In this document: in pieces, positions 36,272 to 42,529 of the stretch
Position numbering within the stretch: position 1 is the first letter of the stretch
How the letters are laid out: each line of letters opens with the position of its first letter
From: Simkaniaceae bacterium
GTDB lineage: Bacteria; Chlamydiota; Chlamydiia; Chlamydiales; Simkaniaceae
Direction of reading: 5' to 3'
Assembly (NCBI GenBank): GCA_018399055.1
Contig: CP073762.1
Span: forward strand, 186,001 to 250,000
Length of the DNA stretch: 64,000 nucleotides
Program-made: the position numbers and the translations under genes
Notes under the pieces: model-generated
Seen by the model: the letters and a program-made list of their open reading frames with translations, nothing else
What the model was told of the DNA's origin: nothing
Databases searched by the model: none

Positions 36272-36332
36272 ATCAAAAACAGCCCCCTGTTTTCTAGTCT
36301 TGGTCTCAAAAATAGCACCCTGTTTTCTAGAC
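36272..36332. repeat. Short direct repeat (two about 28-base units)
   Basis: Two neighbouring units share TCAAAAA-(C/T)-AGC-(C)-CCCTGTTTTCTAG with a few differences, in the gap between the PPTase gene and the 3' end of the peptidase gene. No function is apparent; it may be a duplication scar at the edge of the island. Confidence 0.4.
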
Positions 36333-36471
36333 TTAAAAGAAAAAGTTGAGGTTGTGGTAAGCCAGCAGAATGAACAAAGTTGACTTCTCAACCCTTGTCT
36401 CTTTTGTAAATCAAAAAATAGGTAAACTTTCAAATCTTGCCATTTTTTTGTTCGAGGGCATCGGGTCTTTC

Positions 36472-37671
36472 TTAGCTTTGGCAGAGGCGTGCTCTAAACG
36501 GGCATTTTTTAAATGCAAAATCGAATTGATTACGGAGTTGATTGCCTTGGCAATATAATTTCCCAAATGTTTCGGCAACGTGCTTATAAAATTCTGCAGC
36601 ATTTCCATTGTATGAAGACTGACCATATTTCGAATGAATGTTTGGATTTTCTTTCTCAGGTTGGTGTTTTGAGTACTCGATTAACATTAAATCATAGGTG
36701 ACATTACATAGTTGCCTATTTTCAATTCTTCTAGTTTTTGGATTTTTCACTTTCGAGCGGAGGGAAATATTGATTTGGCGTTGAGCGTGAGTTAAATGGA
36801 TTTCACTATAATCAAGAAAATAACCAGGGTAATTTGGGACCATAAGGCCTTTTTTCTTAACTTCTGCTTGTTCATTCACACAACCATCCCTATAAGTGGG
36901 GTTTATACACGATGGGAATGATGTTAAGAGGTTGAATGACTTGTCTAAAGTGCAACAAAACTGAGAGTTAAAAACAACATCTCCAATAGGAAGGTAGGAG
37001 CGCTCTCGCCCTGTTTCATTGCGACATATCCCGGAGGATTGACCAATATGGATTCCAATTAATTGCCCACTTTGATCCAAATAAACTCCTCCCGAACTTC
37101 CAGGACGCGTCCAATGTTCATAAGGGCTACACATTTGATCTTGATAGGTTTCACACGGCGAAACAATAGAAACAGTTAACGACCCATCTGGAGCCACTTC
37201 AGCAAACAGGCATTGAGTACTATGTGAACCAAATTTATGGGAAGGAATAAAACAAGGAAGGGAGTGGTCGAATAATCTCAATAAACAGTAGTCTTCCGTG
37301 TCTCCCTCTTCTTCAATCAATTGAACTTTTACTGGGGCATAGCAACATTGATTATTTGAAAAACAGACTTCAATGCTCTCAACTAAAGTTGCGAGGTTTT
37401 GATCGCAAACAGCTTCTTCATATTCGCTCATTAAAAGGTGCTTAGGAATTAGCACGAGATCCTTTTCGATAAACACTCCGTTCCCTTTTGTCGATCCTCC
37501 AACAGAAACGGATACTAAAGCATTTTGAGCCATATTAATAGCACATTGCCAATCCGGCCATGCTGCAGACATTTCTTCTACGCTTCCCGATGTTGGCTTC
37601 TTCCCTTGATTTAATATGGAGTGGACACCTAGGCCAAAATTGGCCAAGCCCTGAATGAAAAAATTGTCCAT
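36472..37671 (-). CDS. Trypsin-like serine peptidase (intact paralogue)
   Basis: A 399-residue protein with a chymotrypsin/trypsin-like fold. The triad appears as His78 (LIPKHLL), Asp127 (DYCLLRL) and Ser193 (RPGSSGG), and the C-terminal third (about 280-399) is a Lys/Arg-rich extra domain that includes YDLMLIEYSKH. About 80% of residues are shared with the frameshifted copy at 9221-10416; even the upstream bases (a common TTTACA and ATATAGG region) and the ribosome-binding site GAGGGA are conserved. No signal peptide is clear, though the first 20 residues (LANFGLGVHSIL) are mildly hydrophobic. It could be a type III-secreted or processing protease. It directly follows the toxin island on the same strand. 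Confidence 0.8.
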   Translation of the reverse strand: MDNFFIQGLANFGLGVHSILNQGKKPTSGSVEEMSAAWPDWQCAINMAQNALVSVSVGGSTKGNGVFIEKDLVLIPKHLLMSEYEEAVCDQNLATLVESIEVCFSNNQCCYAPVKVQLIEEEGDTEDYCLLRLFDHSLPCFIPSHKFGSHSTQCLFAEVAPDGSLTVSIVSPCETYQDQMCSPYEHWTRPGSSGGVYLDQSGQLIGIHIGQSSGICRNETGRERSYLPIGDVVFNSQFCCTLDKSFNLLTSFPSCINPTYRDGCVNEQAEVKKKGLMVPNYPGYFLDYSEIHLTHAQRQINISLRSKVKNPKTRRIENRQLCNVTYDLMLIEYSKHQPEKENPNIHSKYGQSSYNGNAAEFYKHVAETFGKLYCQGNQLRNQFDFAFKKCPFRARLCQS

Positions 37672-37770
37672 GTTTCCCTCACAATTTTTTGTCCCCTATA
37701 TGCTCTTCTTCTTTTAAGTTTTTGTAAAGATTTTTCATTGAATCAGGCAAAAGCAAGGCATTCAAACATT

Positions 37771-37860
37771 GCTTGCAACATTAACGGTGGTTTCTGATAG
37801 GCCGATATCTCTTAGCCACTGGGACTCCTTTGGAGCCGGTGGCTTTTGCACTGCGCCATT
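37771..37860 (-). pseudogene. Degenerate fragment of the toxin core sequence
   Basis: About 90 bases match the toxin-core DNA at 41320-41405 and 43840-43925 (the region encoding WRSAKATGSKGVQWLRDIGLAG). An extra G in the ACTGGGACTCC stretch breaks the frame. It ends 2 bases before the stop codon of the last immunity candidate, so it marks an older cassette boundary. Confidence 0.75.
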
Positions 37861-37862
37861 CC

Positions 37863-38426
37863 TTAAGGCTTTATCGATCTCGATTTTTCCCATGCATCTA
37901 AGTCATCACCTGATAGCTCTTCATAGACGAGTCTGGCATAACGACGGCATTTATCAAATTTGGGATCTTCGATGATTGCAGCATCGTTAATACCATATCC
38001 AGGATCGTCTGCTGAATCTCCATCCCCATCAAAATCATCTAACATAGTATAAAGCTTTTGTAGCATTTCCCTTTGCTTGGGTGTCATTTCGACAGCATAA
38101 TCACTAGTATCTAAAACTGCTTCTCCAGTTGAAAGAAATTCCTCCATTGTCTCCATATAGTTATCAATGTGGGACTCAGGATTTTCTTTTCTTACCCAAA
38201 ACCGCTCTTGATATTTTTTATCGGAAATAATCCATATGGATAAGATTAACTGGATAAAATCTGTAACTTTAGAAAAACTTTGGTGGGATTTTCCTGTTTG
38301 ATTTTCTAATCGAATTTGTTCTCGAAGGGATCTCAAACCTTCCACTATAAAAGGAGGGTATAAAACTTTATCTTCAGCAAGTCTTTTTTGCTCTTGATCT
38401 GATGATTCTGGTATCATTATTCCCAT
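37863..38426 (-). CDS. Putative immunity protein of toxin cassette 3
   Basis: A 187-residue acidic, mostly helical protein of unknown family with an EF-hand-like acidic loop (DDFDGDGDSADDPG). Its start overlaps the stop of the cassette-3 toxin: ATG at 38426 lies inside the toxin gene, and an alternative ATG at 38417 shares a base with the toxin TAA (TAATG), with GGATGG upstream. This tight toxin-then-small-acidic-gene order is the usual mark of an immunity partner. Function is inferred from position only. Confidence 0.6.
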   Translation of the reverse strand: MGIMIPESSDQEQKRLAEDKVLYPPFIVEGLRSLREQIRLENQTGKSHQSFSKVTDFIQLILSIWIISDKKYQERFWVRKENPESHIDNYMETMEEFLSTGEAVLDTSDYAVEMTPKQREMLQKLYTMLDDFDGDGDSADDPGYGINDAAIIEDPKFDKCRRYARLVYEELSGDDLDAWEKSRSIKP

Positions 38427-39466
38427 CCTTTAAATACATATGTTTCTAAGCGGAGATGTGTTGCTGGATCTTTAGCTATATCTGTCCATGTTCCATCGGC
38501 TCTAAGTTTGAGATGCCCTTTGGTTTGAACCACGTAAGGATACTGTTGCCTTAATGTTCCAGGTAACTGTCCATTCAGATGGTTTCCCTTAATTACCGAT
38601 GAAACAACGCTTTCCTTTGCAAGCCCTGGGCACACACGGACTACTAGGTTTTGCTTGTTTGTTGATCCTAGAAGTCTATAACTCATTCCGCCATTTTTCT
38701 TAGAAAATTCCACCACCATATTGCCTGGTAGCCCCTCAGGGATTGCATAGGTATTGAATCCTGCATAATCTAAGGTTCTTCTTAATTGCAGCTCATTAAG
38801 ACCTTGAGGTGCGAATTCTCTTACCACTAGTTTGTGAAATTCTTTGTCATTCCGTGCTATACGCCCTAGGTGATCAATCTTCGGACTATTTTCAGCGAAC
38901 CACTTCAGGTCTTTACCTTTTTGAAGATAAGGAAGCTCCATAGGCTTTATCACCCGGACCTCTCTTTCGGCTAACTTTAAGGCAGTCTTATCACTTACGA
39001 ACCCACTACGATAAGCTGGCTGATTAACAGACCTTAGGAAGCGGAGCTCTTTGCTGTAGCCTTGGGGCCTGATGAAGACTCTATCAGCTAAGGGGTTTTG
39101 TGCTCTAGAAGAGAGTCTCCCGAAAGCGGCTCCGCCGATAAACCCAAAAACCACCCCGGCTGCTTTGTTGGTGTCATGAGCTTCGGAGACAACGAGGCCT
39201 ACCATTCCCCCTTCACAGGCCATTCCAAGCACACTGATGCCTTCTGCAACTCTGATGACCTTACCAAGACCGCCGAAGGCGAACATCTCGCCGACGAACT
39301 CTCCAGCTTTTGCACTGAAAGCATGCGGGTCTATCTGCATTATATTATCATATTTCAGAAAAGCATTTTTAGTAACTTTAGTAACTATTTTAAGATGCGT
39401 TCTTGGGTCCTCAGCACCCGGTACATCAGACATGTCAGGAAGCATCAAAGAAACTCCAGCAATCAA
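38417..39466 (-). CDS. Polymorphic-toxin cassette 3: short core copy plus distinct toxin tip, no ATG start
   Basis: 349 codons counted from a TTG at 39466. The first about 160 are the last part of the island core (from IAGVSLMLPDMSDVPG to SVNQPAYRSG), nearly identical to the other two copies apart from a 9-base in-frame duplication (VTKVTK). About 190 residues of unique tip follow, with FNTYAIPEGLPGNMVVEF, NLVVRVCPG and a final HLKLRADGTWTDI/THLRLETYVFKGW. The VRV-PG ... HL-F-x pattern recalls BECR-type RNase toxin tips, with low certainty. The frame upstream is open only as far as the 3' part of the preceding immunity gene and contains no ATG or GTG, so the module is probably not translated efficiently and may be a silent donor. 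Confidence 0.7.
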   Translation of the reverse strand: MIAGVSLMLPDMSDVPGAEDPRTHLKIVTKVTKNAFLKYDNIMQIDPHAFSAKAGEFVGEMFAFGGLGKVIRVAEGISVLGMACEGGMVGLVVSEAHDTNKAAGVVFGFIGGAAFGRLSSRAQNPLADRVFIRPQGYSKELRFLRSVNQPAYRSGFVSDKTALKLAEREVRVIKPMELPYLQKGKDLKWFAENSPKIDHLGRIARNDKEFHKLVVREFAPQGLNELQLRRTLDYAGFNTYAIPEGLPGNMVVEFSKKNGGMSYRLLGSTNKQNLVVRVCPGLAKESVVSSVIKGNHLNGQLPGTLRQQYPYVVQTKGHLKLRADGTWTDIAKDPATHLRLETYVFKGWE

Positions 39467-39476
39467 TATATTTGCA
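38985..39476 (-). repeat. Toxin-core repeat, copy C (3' part only)
   Basis: About 490 bases nearly identical to 40305-40790 and 42837-43305. It ends towards the toxin tip at the AYRSG codons, and at the other side it breaks off within the codons for ANILIAG. Confidence 0.85.
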
Positions 39477-39497
39477 ATATCTTTGAGACGTGTTTGA

Positions 39498-39902
39498 CTA
39501 CCCGTCTTTTTGGAATCTAGGATTATGAAACATTTGGTTGCATTTAGGACAGATCACCATAGCACTTTTTGAAGTGCTTTCCCAAGCATCTATGCAGTCA
39601 GGACACATGATCCACTTTTCATCGAGAATAGTGGCAGATTTTGAAATGGATAGGTCTGGTTTTTTTAATTCTTCTTCAATTAAATCATCAGCTATTTTTT
39701 CTAACTCTTTATAGGAAAGCTCAAATTCTTTTCCCTCTTCCATGACACTTAAGTCTAATAGTATCTCTCTGAAATTAGAATCAATTTCCCCCATATTATT
39801 AAAATATACTGAATATGCCCACCTACCAACTTCAACAGTCGGTTCTGTGTTTTTAATTTTCTCTTTAAGTTCTTTGGCAAATTGAATTTTAATATATCTC
39901 AT
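39498..39902 (-). CDS. Putative immunity protein of toxin cassette 2, with C-terminal zinc ribbon
   Basis: A 134-residue acidic protein. Residues 1-95 are unrecognised; the C-terminus carries a CPDC...CPKC zinc-ribbon pattern (in MCPDCIDAW and VICPKCNQMF). The ATG lies 1 base after the stop codon of the cassette-2 toxin, so it is translationally coupled. Its last 16 codons reappear in degenerate form upstream of cassette 2 (41637-41686), showing that related immunity genes once lay there too. Confidence 0.6.
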   Translation of the reverse strand: MRYIKIQFAKELKEKIKNTEPTVEVGRWAYSVYFNNMGEIDSNFREILLDLSVMEEGKEFELSYKELEKIADDLIEEELKKPDLSISKSATILDEKWIMCPDCIDAWESTSKSAMVICPKCNQMFHNPRFQKDG

Positions 39903-39903
39903 C

Positions 39904-41625
39904 TTATTTACCGATTTTTAAAAGGATTTCTTTTTCTTTTTGTGTTAGCGGATAGTGTTGTCCAGTTAATTCTTGACCATCTATCATTTTAGGATGAATC
40001 CTATTAATATTTCCGTTCACATCATAGCATTCATTCCAAGAACGCACCTGACCAGTTTTTGGGTTATATTCAGTAACATAAGAAGACCCTCTAGTTGGTC
40101 CTGGCGTTTTTGATATCCTTTCCGCATCATAGTATCTAATTCTTCCATCCTTAAGGTATCTTATTTTTGCAGCTTCTTGTTGAGCGTCTTGTAGTGCGCT
40201 TATTTTTTTATTTAAGGCGCTTTGAGACCTAACAGTAGTTGCGTGCTTTTGAGGTGTTATCGTTCTGATATTTCTCTCAGCCAGTTTACTGGCAGTCTTA
40301 TCACTTACGAACCCACTACGATAAGCTGGCTGATTAACAGACCTTAGGAAGCGGAGCTCTTTGCTGTAGCCTTGGGGCCTGATGAAGACTCTATCAGCTA
40401 AGGGGTTTTGTGCTCTAGAAGAGAGTCTAGAGAAAGCGGCTCCGCCGATGAACCCAAAAGCTACCCCAGCAACTTTGTTGGTGTCATGAGCCTCAGAGAC
40501 AACGAGGCCTACCATTCCGCCTTCACAGGCCATTCCAAGCACACTGATGCCTTCTGCGACTCTGATGACCTTACCAAGACCGCCGAAGGCGAACATCTCG
40601 CCGACGAACTCTCCAGCTTTTGCACTGAAAGCATGCGGGTCTATCTGCATTATATTATCATATTTCAGAAAAGCATTTTTAGTAACTATTTTAAGATGCG
40701 TTCTTGGGTCCTCAGCACCCGGTACATCAGACATGTCAGGAAGCATCAAAGAAACTCCAGCAATCAATATATTCGCCGTTCCTTTAGGAATGCTTTTAGC
40801 AAAGTTGTCTACAGACTCTGCTGTGATTAATCGATTGACATGATCCATGGGGTTTTCAGCCCCTGGCATATCAGACATATCTGGGAGGAAAAGAGAAACA
40901 ACTCCCTGCAAAAGCCTAGCAGAAGCTTGCGAGCCTGCTAGAGGAGCAAAACCTGCCATTTGCAGGGGTCTATCTTGTGGAGGTTTCGTAGCAGCGCTGT
41001 TTAACTGAGCACCATCAAAGGTTGTTGGAGGGAATTGGACCTCTGGTCCAACTCCCTCTCCCCACAGAGTTTGATAATCGATCGGCGTTTGCGGAGAACT
41101 GTTAACAGGAGACTTGTAGGCCATATTCCTCTCGAACATCTGATGTTGTTGCATCTCTTCAACATCTTGCCATCCCCATTTTTCTACTGGGGATGGTGTG
41201 GCAGTGGAGTGAGTTTGTAAGGGCGCAGGGGTAGAAGGGGTTCTTGCAACATCTGGACCGTAGGCTCCTGCGTAGCTGGGTGTGGAGTTTGTCGGCTTGG
41301 GTGCGTTGAAGTCTGTTTGCACGACGTCAACGGAGGCGCCTGCAAGGCCGATGTCTCTTAGCCACTGGACTCTTTTGGAGCCGGTGGCTTTTGCACTGCG
41401 CCATCCTCTGAACCATGCGCCATGTTCTTTTTCTGTTTTAACGGGAGGGAGCATCTCACCTATGAGACGGCTTCTTTCGGAGGGTGTGGGTTTTGTTTGG
41501 GTAATGGGCGTGTTAGTGAGTGACGAGAGATTTGTTTGATGCTGGTTTAAGGTGCGCTGGTTGGCTCCGCGGTCTGCTGTTCTGTAGTCGGAGAGCTTCG
41601 CTTCCAATCTGAAAAATGCGTTCAA
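39904..41625 (-). CDS. Polymorphic-toxin cassette 2: long core copy plus distinct toxin tip, no ATG start
   Basis: 573 codons from a TTG at 41625. A stop codon lies a few codons upstream and no ATG or GTG intervenes. Residues about 8-440 repeat the main toxin's core (beginning YRTADRGANQRTLNQHQ, then LPPVKTEKEHGAWFRGWRSA, two LPDMSD-x-PGAE repeats and glycine-rich hydrophobic stretches, ending AYRSG). The last about 130 residues are unique: KDGRIRYYDAERISKTPG, RGSSYVTEYNPKTGQVRSW and VNGNINRIHPKMIDGQ. I remember this type of ending as a recurrent C-terminal tip of RHS, MafB and LXG polymorphic toxins, but cannot verify the family. It is probably a silent or weakly expressed cassette. Confidence 0.75.
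   Translation of the reverse strand: MNAFFRLEAKLSDYRTADRGANQRTLNQHQTNLSSLTNTPITQTKPTPSERSRLIGEMLPPVKTEKEHGAWFRGWRSAKATGSKRVQWLRDIGLAGASVDVVQTDFNAPKPTNSTPSYAGAYGPDVARTPSTPAPLQTHSTATPSPVEKWGWQDVEEMQQHQMFERNMAYKSPVNSSPQTPIDYQTLWGEGVGPEVQFPPTTFDGAQLNSAATKPPQDRPLQMAGFAPLAGSQASARLLQGVVSLFLPDMSDMPGAENPMDHVNRLITAESVDNFAKSIPKGTANILIAGVSLMLPDMSDVPGAEDPRTHLKIVTKNAFLKYDNIMQIDPHAFSAKAGEFVGEMFAFGGLGKVIRVAEGISVLGMACEGGMVGLVVSEAHDTNKVAGVAFGFIGGAAFSRLSSRAQNPLADRVFIRPQGYSKELRFLRSVNQPAYRSGFVSDKTASKLAERNIRTITPQKHATTVRSQSALNKKISALQDAQQEAAKIRYLKDGRIRYYDAERISKTPGPTRGSSYVTEYNPKTGQVRSWNECYDVNGNINRIHPKMIDGQELTGQHYPLTQKEKEILLKIGK
40305..41605 (-). repeat. Toxin-core repeat, copy B
   Basis: About 1.3 kb nearly identical to copy A (42837-44130). 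One local replacement near 41070-41150 changes the residues around SPVNSSPQTPIDYQ versus FSGMPQAPIDYQ. It is a direct repeat on the same strand and suited to homologous recombination. Confidence 0.9.
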
Positions 41626-41636
41626 ATAATGCTTGA

Positions 41637-41686
41637 CTACTCGTCTATTTTGAACCTAAAATTATGGAACACTTGATTAAATATCC
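41637..41686 (-). pseudogene. Fossil 3' end of a zinc-ribbon immunity gene
   Basis: Translated on the minus strand, this reads NQVFHNFRFKIDE and stop, aligning with the end of the cassette-2 immunity protein (NQMFHNPRFQKDG and stop, 39498-39545). The DNA identity is about three quarters over 50 bases. It lies between the orphan immunity gene and cassette 2. Confidence 0.6.
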
Positions 41687-41694
41687 ACAGGGAT

Positions 41695-42117
41695 TTATTT
41701 AATCTTTTTTCTATTCATCATTTTTTCTGCTTGCTCCATATAAAATCGATAAGATTGATTAGGATGTTTTTCTTGAAATTCAAGAAGCTCTTTTTCTACT
41801 TCCTGACAATTTTTAACATGTTCGTAAAGTCCTTTTACAAGGTCACTTTCATCGTTAAATAGTTGGTTTTTGTAATCAATAAAATCCTCCTTACAGAATA
41901 AATATTTCCTATCTGTGGTAGGAAGATCTACTCCCATTAGATATCCTATTCCATCCCAAATAACTGGCTCATATTCAGAAGGATAATATTCTAATAGTCC
42001 ATCATCCTCGGCAAACATTCTTTTTGATGCCCAATTAGAAATCTCTTCCCTAGAGCATTGCTCATTAATTAACTCATCAAATTTATTTTTAATATCTTCC
42101 AGTGATACTTTAATCAT
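41695..42117 (-). CDS. Orphan immunity-like protein
   Basis: A 140-residue protein rich in Glu, Lys and Tyr, with EISNWASKRMFAEDDG and WDGIGYLMGVDL. This pattern resembles small immunity proteins that follow contact-dependent toxins; I cannot assign the Imm family. Its ATG overlaps (ATGA) the stop of an open stretch that ends IFDENGVFEGVR, the fossil tip of its own toxin. No intact partner is left, so it would protect against a toxin no longer made here. Confidence 0.6.
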   Translation of the reverse strand: MIKVSLEDIKNKFDELINEQCSREEISNWASKRMFAEDDGLLEYYPSEYEPVIWDGIGYLMGVDLPTTDRKYLFCKEDFIDYKNQLFNDESDLVKGLYEHVKNCQEVEKELLEFQEKHPNQSYRFYMEQAEKMMNRKKIK

Positions 42118-42230
42118 CTTACACCCTCAAAAACACCATTCTCATCAAAAATATAATGTATTTTTACACCGTCATTTCTTTCAGGACGAACAATTTAATG
42201 GCCGGCATCGAATGTCCGGATCGATTCTGT
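42118..42230 (-). pseudogene. Fossil toxin C-terminus in front of the orphan immunity gene
   Basis: The minus-strand frame ending with the TGA that overlaps the immunity ATG reads IVRPERNDGVKIHYIFDENG... and, upstream of an in-frame TAA, FTESIRTFDAGH. One nonsense change (AAA to TAA, inferred) would explain the break. It has no core sequence in front and is only about 38 codons long. Confidence 0.5.
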
Positions 42231-42329
42231 AAATCACAGGTCTACATGCATAGAGCATCTTCATTCCCTCTCAATTGGCAAATGAAAATTCGGTTTTACA
42301 TCAGCGAAGCATTTTTTGTACCAGAACCG

Positions 42330-42527
42330 TCAATCGGAATTCGAGTTTGTTTCATCAGATTCCCAATACTCTATTTCTTCCATAGTGGTTTCTAAATCTG
42401 AAAGTTTGACAATCCATAAACTTTCAAATCGTTTTGGAATTTTTATGGTTATCTCAATTCCACTATCCTTGGTTTCTGTTACATGGTAGCTATCTGTACA
42501 CTCTTCTACCATATTAAAAGTTTCCAT
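42330..42527 (-). CDS. Putative immunity protein of the main toxin
   Basis: 65-67 residues, strongly acidic (ends EEIEYWESDETNSNSD), with a central beta-like stretch GIEITIKIPKRFESLWIVKL. The ATG at 42527 has GGAG seven bases upstream, within the last codons of the 1864-residue toxin; a GTG at 42533 overlaps the toxin stop. Small size, acidity and coupling fit an immunity role. The family is not recognised. Confidence 0.6.
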   Translation of the reverse strand: METFNMVEECTDSYHVTETKDSGIEITIKIPKRFESLWIVKLSDLETTMEEIEYWESDETNSNSD

Positions 42528-42529
42528 AT

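Noticed and set aside
36210-36471. Gap between the PPTase and peptidase genes searched for a tRNA, riboswitch or gene
   Set aside because: Only a pair of short direct repeats is visible. No cloverleaf or clear promoter was found.
42290-42310. GATGTAAAACCG identical to the last codons of the main toxin gene (DVKP), seen again downstream
   Set aside because: Only 12 bases are shared. It may be chance, and it is too short to claim another cassette scar.
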